Assembly (NCBI GenBank): GCA_049303315.1
Contig: JBAQMZ010000054.1
Span: 100,952 to 164,951, forward strand
Direction of reading: 5' to 3'
Length of the DNA: 64,000 nt
Source: Methanoperedens sp049303315
GTDB taxonomy: Archaea > Halobacteriota > Methanosarcinia > Methanosarcinales > Methanoperedenaceae
Position numbers and translations under genes: made by a program. Positions 1 to 8,344 of this stretch are shown piece by piece; positions within the stretch are counted from its first letter, which is position 1; every line of letters begins with the position of its first letter. Below the pieces are notes generated by a model that was not told the origin of the DNA, did no database searches, and saw only the letters and a list, made by a program, of their open reading frames with translations.

Positions 1-932
1 TGAAGCAGGGCTTTTAAGAATCCCATGTTTTTTAATAACCTGAATGAGCGCTCATCGCACCGAAGTTCCACGCCCGCCTCGTTGTATCTTTTTCCCATCT
101 CTGGCAGGAATTTTTCTGCAATATCCTTATGCACGAGAAGGGTTTCCATGGCATTGCAGACCGCAGGATATTGTACCTTCGCATCATAGCATACATCGAG
201 CGCCGTATTAATATCTGCCTCGCTGTCCACGTACACATGACAGATGCCGGCTGAATGACCCAGCACAGGAATCCGCGTATTGTCCTGGATGTATTTCACG
301 AACTCGTTTGAGCCTCTCGGAATGATGAGATTTATGTAATCATCAAGCTTCAGCATCTCGTTTACTTCTTCCCGTGTCTCCATGAGCGCAAATGCGCCTG
401 CCGGCATGCCTTCCGTGCCCTCGATGGCGTTCACGAGCACGTCAAAGATAGTCCTGTTGGAGTGCGCAGCCTCGCTTCCGCCTTTGAAGATGGTGGCATT
501 CCCACTCTTTAAGCAAAGCGACATAATCTGTGGGACAACGTCAGGACGGGATTCGAAAATGACGCCGATTAATCCAATCGGACAGCTTACCTGATACAGT
601 TCAAGACCTCTGTCGAGTTCGAGTGCAGAAAGTGTCTTTCCTACCGGGTCTTCGAATTTGATGACATCTCTTATTCCTGCTATCATCTCCTCTATCTTGA
701 TATCGTCCACTTTCAGCCTTTTGATAAGGGCTTTTGGGAGCTTGCCTGCTTCTACGAGTTTTTCAGCAGCAGCGATGTCTTTCTTGTTGGCTGAGATGAT
801 TTTTTCCCGGTTTGAGTCAAGAGCCTGCGCCATCGCAGCGAGGGCTCTGTCCTTTACAGCGCCGGGCACGCTGGCTAAGGGGATGGAGGCGCTTTTTGCG
901 AGGGTTACTTTGGTGAGGAGGGGTGTGGACAT
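1..932 (-). CDS. proA: gamma-glutamyl phosphate reductase (partial, C-terminus beyond window)
   Basis: Second enzyme of proline synthesis: NADPH-dependent reduction of gamma-glutamyl phosphate to glutamate semialdehyde in the cytoplasm. Reading the minus strand from the ATG at 932 gives about 310 codons with no stop before the left edge. The family is about 415 residues, so roughly the last quarter is missing. An IFESRPDVVPQI cofactor-region motif and the catalytic-cysteine signature YPAVCNAMETLLVH near residue 250 are readable. A TATA-like CTATAAAA lies at 977-986 on the same strand, about 45 bp before the ATG. The neighbouring proline gene (proB) would be expected to the left, outside this window. 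Confidence 0.93.
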   Translation of the reverse strand, partial: MSTPLLTKVTLAKSASIPLASVPGAVKDRALAAMAQALDSNREKIISANKKDIAAAEKLVEAGKLPKALIKRLKVDDIKIEEMIAGIRDVIKFEDPVGKTLSALELDRGLELYQVSCPIGLIGVIFESRPDVVPQIMSLCLKSGNATIFKGGSEAAHSNRTIFDVLVNAIEGTEGMPAGAFALMETREEVNEMLKLDDYINLIIPRGSNEFVKYIQDNTRIPVLGHSAGICHVYVDSEADINTALDVCYDAKVQYPAVCNAMETLLVHKDIAEKFLPEMGKRYNEAGVELRCDERSFRLLKNMGFLKALL

Positions 933-1325
933 GGTAGGTCTTTATTAAATATTCTGGGGTCTTTTACATCATTTTAGTTTTTATAGATATGGTTTTTGAA
1001 TACGGTAGGTTTATTTGTATTTTACACTCCTAAATGTTTTGAAATAACCAATAAATAAAAAATCAGCAAACCACCACCTTCCCCGGAACTGCGCCGCTGC
1101 TTCGCATAGGAGGCGTCTATCGCCTTATGGATGTGCAGGAACGAGCGTGGATGCAGTCCAGACCCTTGATTAAAATCCAGCGAGAATGCTCATGAATTTT
1201 ATTATCGGCTTGATTGAAATCTTTTTATTCAGGCGTATGTTTAGATAGAAAATAATATCATAAAATTCATTATGGAGCAGAACTGTGATACTACATTAAA
1301 AAAGGGAATTGACTGGTAAATATAT
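933..1325. other. intergenic region
   Basis: No convincing gene in about 390 bases. It holds the presumed proA promoter (977-986, minus strand). A GC-rich patch near 1080-1140 can form a small hairpin (AGGCG/CGCCT around 1111-1125), and one copy of a 19-base direct repeat lies at 1140-1158. A short minus-strand reading frame at 1241-1429 is only the shadow of the following membrane-protein gene. Confidence 0.5.
1140..1158. repeat. 19-base direct repeat, partner at 1733-1751
   Basis: AACGAGCGTGGATGCAGTC here recurs with one mismatch at 1733-1751. The two copies bracket the membrane-protein gene at 1326-1727. They could be remnants of a small mobile element or a local duplication; no transposase is present. 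Confidence 0.4.
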
Positions 1326-1727
1326 ATGAATAATAAAAATCTCGGACTGTCCATAGGGTTCATTCTGATGGTAGTGGCAATAGTAATTGCTTTATTGTTG
1401 CCAAAACCAAAAGCTTTGGAGTTCTTCACGATACTGCTGGCGAGTATTGCAGCAGCTTATGCAGGTTTTACGTTTGCTGATACAAGCCGGACACAAGATC
1501 TTATTATTGAAATGGCAAATATCAGCATGTATTTAGTTCTTGTCCTTCTCAGTATCTGGGAAACGCCTTATTTTCTCGTAGCAGGATATTTCTGGCATGG
1601 TGTGTGGGATGCTATTCACCATGAAAAAATTAAACTTGTGCACACGAGAGTTCCGGAGTGGTACATTTATGGTTGCATATTCTTTGATTTTGCTATTGGA
1701 GCATTCATTTTACTTTGGGTAATTTAG
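1326..1727 (+). CDS. small four-helix membrane protein, unknown function
   Basis: A 133-residue, very hydrophobic protein with about four membrane segments (roughly residues 7-26, 34-50, 65-87, 112-132). The loop before the last helix has aromatic and histidine residues (WHGVWDAIHHEK). It weakly recalls small DUF6010-type membrane proteins, but I would not assign it. The ATG at 1326 has no clear ribosome site. It stands alone between two copies of a 19-base repeat and is followed by a short hairpin. Confidence 0.6.
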   Translation: MNNKNLGLSIGFILMVVAIVIALLLPKPKALEFFTILLASIAAAYAGFTFADTSRTQDLIIEMANISMYLVLVLLSIWETPYFLVAGYFWHGVWDAIHHEKIKLVHTRVPEWYIYGCIFFDFAIGAFILLWVI

Positions 1728-1760
1728 TGGGAAACGAGCGTGGAAGCAGTCACAAACCGG

Positions 1761-1777
1761 CCGGAATAGAATTCCGG
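1761..1777. other. perfect hairpin downstream of the membrane-protein gene
   Basis: CCGGAAT/ATTCCGG arms of 7 bp with an AGA loop, 34 bases after the stop of the upstream gene. There is no T-run, so terminator function is not clear. Confidence 0.35.
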
Positions 1778-1905
1778 TGCATCACGTGGATGCTCGATAA
1801 TTCTGGATTTCAATCGGTTTCTTCGTCCTCAACATTAAAATTCCGGCGCAGGGATGAACCCAAAGTGATAATGAAGCAATAATTCTTTCCAAATCTTAAT
1901 TTAGA

Positions 1906-3006
1906 TCACTGAATCTTCCTAATAATCAAATAAGGATTTGTTTGTATCAAGTGATTCTTTTTGCTAAATATTTTAGATTCGTCCCATATTTTCAATAATG
2001 AAAAATCGTCTAATTCTCCAACATCAAATGATTCATTAGAGTCATAAGATGGAGATTGGACTAAACCATTTGGTTTGATTAAAATACATGATCCTTGAGA
2101 AAGATGTCTTCTTGATAAACTAATGCCAATATTCCAACCCTTTTTCTCTTTAGTTTTTTGACAATCGTTATAGATATTTTCAATTTCCATTTTTTCCAAT
2201 TTAAGCGTTTCATAAACTTTAGAACCTTTTCCCCTGGGTACAAGAGGAAATAAATGAAATCGTTTAACCCCTAATTCTTCACATAACGAAATAGTCTCTA
2301 TTATTTCCTCTTTATTCAATTTTGTTGGTATCAAATTCACCTGAGTGTATATACCATTTTTAATGCAATAATTAATTCCTTCTATAGTTTTATTAAAAGC
2401 ATCTCTTCCCTTAATAGTATCATGTGTTTCTTGTGTACCATCTAAAGAGATTTGAACCGCAGTAACATATTTACTGATTTTTATAGCAAGATTTCTATCG
2501 ATCATAGTCCCATTAGTAGAAAGAACTATGCCCATTTTATTATTAGATAAATTTTTTAAAATGTAAAATAATCCTTCCAAATTAATTAAAGGCTCGCCTC
2601 CAGTAATATTAACCCTCATGACTTCCGCATTCTTTATATTATCAATTATATGGTTAGTGAGTTCGTAATTAGATTCGAGGCTTGAAGAATTTTTAGAAAA
2701 ACAATAACAGCAGTCCAAGTTACATTTGTTTGTTATCTCCCATGTAACTGTGCATGGTTTTCTTAAATAAAAATTAGAATTTTCAAAATCGTATTTTCCG
2801 CATTCAATATTATATTTTATATAATTTATTAAATAATCAATAATTCTTTGTCTACTTTCGTTAATATCCAACTCATTTTTTAAATCTTTTTGATGCAAAA
2901 AATAGAATCTATCTATGTTTACATCATATATCAGAAATCCAAATGATTCTTTTCTCACTATCATGTTTGAGTGAATTTTAGTATTTATATTTTTATCTTG
3001 TATCAT
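1906..3006 (-). CDS. radical SAM protein with PqqD/RRE-like N-terminus
   Basis: A 366-residue radical SAM protein. The iron-sulfur ligands are CNLDCCYC (C95, C99, C102), and the SAM-binding GGEP motif follows at about 136-139. Residues 14-70 look like a PqqD-type peptide-recognition domain (an FGFLIYD..RFYFL pattern), as in enzymes that modify ribosomal peptides. The C-terminal region keeps the shape of a SPASM/twitch extension (IKPNG..., a GELDDFSLLKIWDE stretch) but has only one cysteine, so auxiliary clusters are probably lost. The ATG at 3006 overlaps the stop of the upstream gene by 4 bases (ATGA), so the pair is co-translated. Base use is far more AT-rich than the neighbourhood, suggesting transfer. 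The substrate is unknown. Confidence 0.8.
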   Translation of the reverse strand: MIQDKNINTKIHSNMIVRKESFGFLIYDVNIDRFYFLHQKDLKNELDINESRQRIIDYLINYIKYNIECGKYDFENSNFYLRKPCTVTWEITNKCNLDCCYCFSKNSSSLESNYELTNHIIDNIKNAEVMRVNITGGEPLINLEGLFYILKNLSNNKMGIVLSTNGTMIDRNLAIKISKYVTAVQISLDGTQETHDTIKGRDAFNKTIEGINYCIKNGIYTQVNLIPTKLNKEEIIETISLCEELGVKRFHLFPLVPRGKGSKVYETLKLEKMEIENIYNDCQKTKEKKGWNIGISLSRRHLSQGSCILIKPNGLVQSPSYDSNESFDVGELDDFSLLKIWDESKIFSKKNHLIQTNPYLIIRKIQ

Positions 3007-3776
3007 ATTTCTTTTTTGGATCTTTGTGCTAATTTATTGAAATATATCATAAATGGCTCTATTGGATTGTACTCCCCTTGACCATTGAAAACATAATAGG
3101 GCGCTTTGGAACCATCTTTCCCAATGGGAAAATAGCTAATTTTTGCAAAGTTATGATCTATTATAATCATGTTCCATACTGGAAACTCATCATAAAGATA
3201 TAACTCCATATTTGGAATTTTCTCCTTTTCTTTAAATTTCTTGAATGCATTTATCGATAAGACAATCTGCCCTTTATAAGTCTCTTCAGCAATGCCCTCC
3301 ATATCTGCTCTTTCTTTAACATATTTTGATTCAGGATTTAAGAGTAATATCTGTATTTTCGTATTTTTTCCGACTTCTGCTAATTTAGCACGAAAACTTT
3401 TATTATCCGCCCAAATTGTTCTTAGTGATGACCCTAAAATCCGTATGCAATCTTTTGCATCATTTAAAAAGGTTGGGTCTTTCTTAAGCTCCCCCCCCTT
3501 TTCCGGTATAACTTCTTCGAGTCCTATTGAAATCGAAAGTGGCGGATCTGTTTTATTTGATGAAGATTCACAGTCTCCATTAGGAGTAATAATTGAGGTA
3601 GTAGAACTCTTTTTTTCTTTTGGATAAACAATCAAAATAGTCAAAATAGAGATTATTAGGATCAAAACAACAATAATTATCAGTAATATATTAACATTTA
3701 AAAAAAATAATATCCCAACGAAAATGGAACCTATTATAGATATAATTAATGTTTTGTATTCATCAAACAACGACAT
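3003..3776 (-). CDS. membrane-anchored protein with PLD/DUF5919-like C-terminal domain
   Basis: 257 residues. Two adjacent hydrophobic helices lie at about 9-27 and 30-52, followed by a polar linker and a soluble domain (about 100-250). That domain runs 'CIRILGSSL...', 'IQILLLNPES', 'VWNMIIIDHNFAKISYFP'. The order recalls DUF5919/phospholipase-D-fold sensor domains, but I see no HKD catalytic motif, so the assignment is tentative. The ATG at 3776 follows a strong GAGGAGG ribosome site. It is the first gene of the AT-rich operon with the radical SAM gene. Confidence 0.65.
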   Translation of the reverse strand: MSLFDEYKTLIISIIGSIFVGILFFLNVNILLIIIVVLILIISILTILIVYPKEKKSSTTSIITPNGDCESSSNKTDPPLSISIGLEEVIPEKGGELKKDPTFLNDAKDCIRILGSSLRTIWADNKSFRAKLAEVGKNTKIQILLLNPESKYVKERADMEGIAEETYKGQIVLSINAFKKFKEKEKIPNMELYLYDEFPVWNMIIIDHNFAKISYFPIGKDGSKAPYYVFNGQGEYNPIEPFMIYFNKLAQRSKKEI

Positions 3777-4347
3777 TTCACATCCTCCTCTATTAGTGCG
3801 ATGTTCAAACCTCTTTACAGTACCATATATTAAGGATTTCTATACGACTACTCTTACACAGTGTTCAAAATGCGCGCCGAATTTTTGGATTGAAGAGGTA
3901 GTTCAGGAAATTATTATCTATCGGGAGCATGACTTTTCCGCAGCGTTCAGTCACAGCACGGTATACCCCGTACGATGTACGAGGCCTGTATATACCGTTT
4001 TTATGAATAAACGGGATTATTCCCTGTTATACTCGTATGTATTATGAGCTGAAATATATTTCTCTACGACATCCCACCCGTTCCCCCCACTTCCATAGAA
4101 ACAGCTCGGTATCATATTTTCTTTGCGCTAGTTTTATTAATTTTCAGTATCGGAAGTTTACATGAGAATTGACTTGATAAGCAGAAACAAGACGGACCAA
4201 AATTTCATCTCGCAAGATTTAAATAAAGGAAACGCCCTTCCGCTTCCGAGCGTTTTTGAGAGAACGCGAAAAAACTGTTTACAATGTAGGAGAAGAAACG
4301 TGAAAAAATAGACAGTGTCTTCTTCAAAAACCCAACTTGGAGGAAAT
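3777..4347. other. intergenic region with nested palindrome
   Basis: About 570 bases without a convincing gene. A plus-strand frame (3724-4047) has no family resemblance and overlaps the 5' end of the minus-strand gene. Outer arms CGGTATA (3959-3965) and TATACCG (3991-3997) enclose a perfect CGTAC/GTACG hairpin at 3969-3981. A further GGGA/TCCC hairpin lies near 4013-4024. The segment could be an operator or the structured leader of the glutamate-synthase-like gene downstream. Confidence 0.4.
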
Positions 4348-5937
4348 ATGAATCTTAGACAACCAAACGCGAATGAAGCGACGCAGACCTTTAATCGCTC
4401 AAAAAGCGTATCCCCGATGTCAGGGATATGCACCCGGTGTATAGACGGTTGCCGCGGCAACTGCGAAATCTTCAAATCCTCATTCAGGGGACGTGAAGTG
4501 ATTTATCCCGGACCCTTCGGAAACATAACCGCAGGCGCAGACAAGAACTACCCGGTGGATTACTCCCATTTGAACATACAGGGCTACGCAGTTGGAGCAT
4601 GGGGATTGCCGGAAGGAGAAGAACCCAATCCTGATACTGCAATATTCCCGAGAGTGAACACGGAGACCGAATACGGCTGGGATAAGAAAGTCCGCATGAA
4701 AGTGCCGATTTTCACAGGCGCGCTCGGCTCCACCGAAATCGCACGAAAGAACTGGGAACACTTCGCAGCAGGCGCGGCAATTTCGGGTATTACGCTTGTA
4801 TGCGGTGAGAACGTGTGCGGCATCGACCCCGGACTTGTGCTTGACAGTAACAAGAAGATTAAGAGCTCACCTGAAATGGACCGCAGGATAACCACTTACA
4901 AGAAATATCATGAAGGTTTTGGTGAAATACTTGTACAGATGAACGTGGAAGATACAAGGCTCGGCGTGGCTGAATACGTTTCATCGAAACATGACCTGGA
5001 CACAATCGAGCTCAAATGGGGACAGGGCGCAAAATGCATAGGCGGCGAGATAAAAGTCAACAGCATAGAGCGAGCGGTTGAACTCAAGAAAAGAGGTTAC
5101 ATCGTTACACCCGACCCGACAGACCCTGCGATAAAGGTTGCATACAAGGAAGGAGCTATAAAGGAATTTGAGCGGCACTCAAGACTGGGATTTGTCACAA
5201 AGGATGGATTCATGGATGAGGTTGACCGCTTGCGTGACCTTGGTTTCAAGAGAGTCACTCTGAAGACAGGCGCTTATTCCATGGTTGAAGCTGCAATGGC
5301 AATAAAATACTGCTCAGAAGCAAAGATAGACCTGCTCACAATAGACGGCGCGCCAGGCGGTACTGGCATGAGCCCCTGGCCTATGATGGAAGAATGGGGA
5401 ATCCCGACATTCTACCTCCAGTCGCTTATCTATGAGTTCGCTGAAAAGATGAGCAAGAAAGGCATGAGAGTACCCGACCTTGCAATGGCAGGCGGATTCT
5501 CAAGCGAAGACGGCGTGTATAAAGCGCTGGCAATGGGCTCACCGTATTTCAAGGCAGTATGTATGGGAAGAGCATTGATGATACCCGGGTTCGTGGGTAA
5601 GAATATCGGCAACTGGATAAAAGATGGAGACCTCCCCAAGACCGTTTCCGAGTTCGGCAGCAGGCCGGAAGAGATATTTGTCTGCTATGAAGAACTTGCA
5701 CAGCGCTTTGGCGATGACATGAAGAATCTTCCGCTGGGAGCAGTTGGCATTTACACCTATGCCCAGAAGTTCAGGACGGGCTTGCAGCAATTGATGGCAG
5801 GCTCGCGCAGGTTCAATATTTCGACTATCGGGCGACAGGACGTCATGGCTCTGACAGAAGAAGCTTCGAAGATTTCAGGCATACCTTACGTGATGAATGC
5901 ATATCGGGAGACTGCTGAAGCAATTCTGGATGAGTAA
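4348..5937 (+). CDS. FMN-binding glutamate synthase family protein
   Basis: 529 residues matching the FMN/iron-sulfur synthase domain of glutamate synthase. This is the archaeal stand-alone form, which lacks the glutamine amidotransferase domain. N-terminal cysteines CTRCIDGCRGNC may bind a cluster. The barrel motifs GALGSTE, DGAPGGTG and AMAGGFSSEDGVYKALAMGS (substrate and FMN phosphate binding) are clear. The expected role is amino transfer from ammonia or an amidotransferase partner to 2-oxoglutarate; the exact substrate is not provable here. I chose ATG 4348, preceded by TTGGAGGAAAT, over an in-frame GTG at 4315. It is monocistronic, with a hairpin terminator directly after the stop. Confidence 0.85.
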   Translation: MNLRQPNANEATQTFNRSKSVSPMSGICTRCIDGCRGNCEIFKSSFRGREVIYPGPFGNITAGADKNYPVDYSHLNIQGYAVGAWGLPEGEEPNPDTAIFPRVNTETEYGWDKKVRMKVPIFTGALGSTEIARKNWEHFAAGAAISGITLVCGENVCGIDPGLVLDSNKKIKSSPEMDRRITTYKKYHEGFGEILVQMNVEDTRLGVAEYVSSKHDLDTIELKWGQGAKCIGGEIKVNSIERAVELKKRGYIVTPDPTDPAIKVAYKEGAIKEFERHSRLGFVTKDGFMDEVDRLRDLGFKRVTLKTGAYSMVEAAMAIKYCSEAKIDLLTIDGAPGGTGMSPWPMMEEWGIPTFYLQSLIYEFAEKMSKKGMRVPDLAMAGGFSSEDGVYKALAMGSPYFKAVCMGRALMIPGFVGKNIGNWIKDGDLPKTVSEFGSRPEEIFVCYEELAQRFGDDMKNLPLGAVGIYTYAQKFRTGLQQLMAGSRRFNISTIGRQDVMALTEEASKISGIPYVMNAYRETAEAILDE

Positions 5938-5968
5938 AGGCAGTAAAGGCCTCTGAAACCAATAAACA

Positions 5969-6002
5969 GGGCTTTACGAAAGTAGAGCCTTTCTTTTTTT
6001 TG
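5969..6002 (+). terminator. hairpin and T-run after glutamate-synthase-like gene
   Basis: GGCTTTAC and GTAGAGCC arms (one G-T pair) close a GAAA loop, followed by TTTCTTTTTTTT. It starts 32 bases after the stop codon at 5937. Confidence 0.75.
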
Positions 6003-6097
6003 ATTATCCATCGTAGTGACTTCAACGGGATGTTTTGCACCAAAACCATTCAAGAAGTCATATAATTATTATATTCCTTTTGACTATTATATCCTTC

Positions 6098-6400
6098 ATG
6101 GAAATCAGGCTATCCCGACCATGCGTTGACGACCCCACCCGGTATATTGCGGAATGTCATCTCGGGAAAAAGGTGAATATTGAGAAATTGTGTGGTATTT
6201 TAAGGGAAACCGGCGCAAAGGAGCTAAAATGCTCAGTTAAACTTGGGGTTGCGCGTTTTGAACTGGAAGGGAGAAGCGTCATGTTATATCAAAGCGGGCG
6301 CGTTGATATACGGAAAATAAAGGACACCGGTGAAGCCGCAAAAGCAATGGAACAAATAATTTCTATAATAAAGGATGCCCTCAGCGATATATCCTCTTAG
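6098..6400 (+). CDS. conserved archaeal hypothetical protein, 100 aa
   Basis: About 100 residues of mixed alpha/beta pattern with ARFELEGRSVMLYQSGRVDI, which resembles one half of a TBP-like fold ('RfefdGksvvlfpsGkv'). No catalytic motif is seen. A longer reading from TTG at 6035 would add a hydrophobic stretch, but ATG 6098 gives a soluble product typical of such families. There is no ribosome site before either start. The 3' end overlaps the convergent membrane-protein gene by 20 bases. Confidence 0.6.
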   Translation: MEIRLSRPCVDDPTRYIAECHLGKKVNIEKLCGILRETGAKELKCSVKLGVARFELEGRSVMLYQSGRVDIRKIKDTGEAAKAMEQIISIIKDALSDISS

Positions 6401-6698
6401 AGAATTCACCGATGGTATTACTGGTACTTTGAGCAATGGTATTCATCTTTTTATCAAGATGCTCCTCAACGCCTTTGATATTTATCCTGATGGAACGCTC
6501 TTTTGCATTAAGCGTTTCTTCAAGGTCCCGAAGCCTCTGGTCAAGCAATAATATCATGACAGCAAGTGAACCTATCAACAGCATGGCGGAAATGATGATA
6601 ACAGGGTCCGAATTGCCAAGACGTGTAAGCCATTTATAGGTCAATACAATCGAAGACAGGGTCATAATGCCGGCAAGAGAAATATGTTTTATATCCAT
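6381..6698 (-). CDS. small membrane protein with coiled coil
   Basis: 105 residues: two hydrophobic helices (about 5-22 and 33-52), then a charged heptad-rich tail (DQRLRDLEETLNAKERS...) likely to form a coiled coil on the cytoplasmic side. The ATG at 6698 has a GAGGTG ribosome site. A long TATA-like TATATATATAG tract lies just upstream (about 6736-6747). The function is unknown. Confidence 0.6.
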   Translation of the reverse strand: MDIKHISLAGIMTLSSIVLTYKWLTRLGNSDPVIIISAMLLIGSLAVMILLLDQRLRDLEETLNAKERSIRINIKGVEEHLDKKMNTIAQSTSNTIGEFSKRIYR

Positions 6699-6817
6699 TA
6701 TCCACCTCGGAATCTTAATAACAAATTATTCTTTTCTATATATATAGATTTAATGGAAAGCCTGCCGGGAATCTTTATATCTATCCTCATTGCATTTAAA
6801 ATAGAATTCCCGGAGGG

Positions 6818-6880
6818 ATGGATATTAGAGGATACGATGATGACAGGAAAACAAGATATATAGACGGGATAACACTTTAG
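6818..6880 (+). CDS. possible 20-residue leader ORF
   Basis: ATG at 6818 directly follows CCGGAGGG and encodes 20 charged residues (starts MDIRGYDDD) before TAG. A TATA box (CTTTATATC, 6773-6781) lies about 40 bases upstream. It precedes the DUF169-like gene by 26 bases, so it may be a leader peptide or the real first gene of the transcript. The ribosome site is very close to the ATG. Confidence 0.25.
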   Translation: MDIRGYDDDRKTRYIDGITL

Positions 6881-6906
6881 CCCACTGATACCCATATTGA
6901 TTATCT

Positions 6907-7515
6907 ATGCTGCGCCAAATCCCTCAATTAATGGATAAAGGCAAGCCGGTGAGCGTTCTTTTCACCGATGAAGAGGGCGAACAGACTCTTGAGCTGTATT
7001 GTGAACTGGTCCAGAAAGCAAGGTTTGGCGAATCGTTCCTCATAAAAAACCAGGGCTGCAAAGTAGGAGAGTACGTGCTTGGCAATACGGAAATCACACC
7101 CCTTGATTATTATTACAAGTCAAGGAGATACCGGGATAAAAATGCAGCAAAGAACGTTGTCGCCAGTCTTCACCGGCTCACGAAAAAAGGAAAATCAATA
7201 AGGATCAGCCCTTATTCAGGCGGGGATTTTGATATCCTCCTCCTTTTCCTGAAACCTGAGCGTGCGATGCGTATTGTCCAGGCGCATGCTTACCATAGCG
7301 GGAAACCGGTTGAGTGGAGGACAGGCGGGATAGCATCGATATGCAGCGACTGTACAACTTACCCGTTGCAGGGGAAGCTCGGGATATCGCTAGGGTGCAA
7401 GGGTTCGAGGAAACACAGTAAATACGGGGATGATGAGCTTGTAGTTGGTATACCTTTTAAACTGGCAGAGGAAATCGATGAAGCGCTTGGGACTATTCCG
7501 GGAACTCATGAATGA
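6907..7515 (+). CDS. DUF169-like family protein
   Basis: 202 residues resembling the archaeal/bacterial DUF169 family. 'GKPVSVLF' lies near the N-terminus, then 'KNQGCKVGEYVLG', 'FLKPERAMRIVQAHAYHSGK' and 'CSDCTTYPLQGKLGISLGCKGSR' with paired cysteines, then an 'ELVVGIPFKLAEEI' ending. No biochemical role is established for this family; the conserved cysteines suggest metal or cofactor binding. ATG 6907 lacks a clear ribosome site, and a short upstream ORF at 6818 may be translated first. Confidence 0.7.
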   Translation: MLRQIPQLMDKGKPVSVLFTDEEGEQTLELYCELVQKARFGESFLIKNQGCKVGEYVLGNTEITPLDYYYKSRRYRDKNAAKNVVASLHRLTKKGKSIRISPYSGGDFDILLLFLKPERAMRIVQAHAYHSGKPVEWRTGGIASICSDCTTYPLQGKLGISLGCKGSRKHSKYGDDELVVGIPFKLAEEIDEALGTIPGTHE

Positions 7516-7565
7516 TTATTAACTTTGCTTTATTCAAATAGTATATATTTTAGAATGAACAATAA

Positions 7566-7907
7566 ATGATATTCATGTCAATTCTCAATAAAATCTCTAA
7601 TTTTCTAAAGAAAAACACAGGGGCTTCTGAAAAAGAAGATAATAAATCCAGAGCCCATGGATATACGGGCAAATTTGTCAAACAAAACGGTATAGATATT
7701 GGTGAAAGCATTGCAGTTACCGAAAAAGGATTTATCGTAAAAAATCCGGAAGCGTTCATGTCTATTCCATTTGAAGCCGTAGTTGCCAATAGTGAAATTA
7801 TTGCAGTCGGGGATTTTAACAGGGAAGAATCCGTCCAGCTTGGAAAAGAATGGTTTGAGCGAAAAGACACACTGAAGTTTGACGAGAAAGGAATGCTCGT
7901 TAAGTGA
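7566..7907 (+). CDS. DUF5749-like archaeal beta-barrel protein
   Basis: 113 residues. An amphipathic, lysine-rich N-terminus is followed by a compact beta-rich domain: GKFVKQNGIDIGESIAVTEKG, IVKNPEAFMSIPFEAV, VGDFNREESVQLGKEW. This matches small conserved archaeal proteins annotated DUF5749; the function is unknown. ATG 7575 (MSILNK) is an equally possible start. It is followed after 10 bases by the peptidyl-tRNA hydrolase gene on the same strand, so the two are probably co-transcribed. Confidence 0.65.
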   Translation: MIFMSILNKISNFLKKNTGASEKEDNKSRAHGYTGKFVKQNGIDIGESIAVTEKGFIVKNPEAFMSIPFEAVVANSEIIAVGDFNREESVQLGKEWFERKDTLKFDEKGMLVK

Positions 7908-7917
7908 CGGGGCAGCC

Positions 7918-8265
7918 GTGACAGAGTACAAGCAATGCATCATTGTGCGCGATGACCTGAAATTGTCAAAGGGGAAGCTTGCAGTCCAGGTGGCGCATGC
8001 AGCAATCTCTTCTTATGAATGTGCACGAAAGGAGGCACGAGAAGCGTGGAAAGAGGGTGGGCAGAAGAAAGTGGTTTTGAGAGTTCCGGGATTGAAAGAC
8101 CTTTTTGAATTGAAGGAGCTTGCAAGAAGACAGGGTTTGCCTTCCATGTTGATAACCGATGCCGGACTTACGGAGGTGCCGCCCGGAACGATTACAGTGC
8201 TGGGGATTGGTCCTGCTGAAGTCGGGGAACTGGATAAAATCACAGGGCATTTGAAACTGCTTTAA
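7918..8265 (+). CDS. pth2: peptidyl-tRNA hydrolase, archaeal/eukaryotic type
   Basis: Releases tRNA from peptidyl-tRNA that has dropped off the ribosome. 115 residues with the complete Pth2 fold signature: 'QCIIVRDDLKLSKGKLAVQVAHAA' at the N-terminus, 'KKVVLRVPGLKDL', 'LPSMLITDAGLTEVPPGTITVLGIGP', and the 'ITGHLKLL' end. Start taken as GTG 7918 because Pth2 proteins begin just before the first beta strand; an upstream ATG at 7879 lies inside the preceding gene. Confidence 0.92.
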   Translation: MTEYKQCIIVRDDLKLSKGKLAVQVAHAAISSYECARKEAREAWKEGGQKKVVLRVPGLKDLFELKELARRQGLPSMLITDAGLTEVPPGTITVLGIGPAEVGELDKITGHLKLL

Positions 8266-8344
8266 CTTTAACTGGTGAAAATGATGGGGTATTTTCGCTT
8301 TTTCACATTTTGATTGCTGATTACACAAAACCCTCAGACAGGTA

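Noticed and set aside
3724..4047. Plus-strand 107-codon ORF
   Set aside because: Overlaps the 5' end of the membrane-protein gene antisense, has no ribosome site and no family-like pattern.
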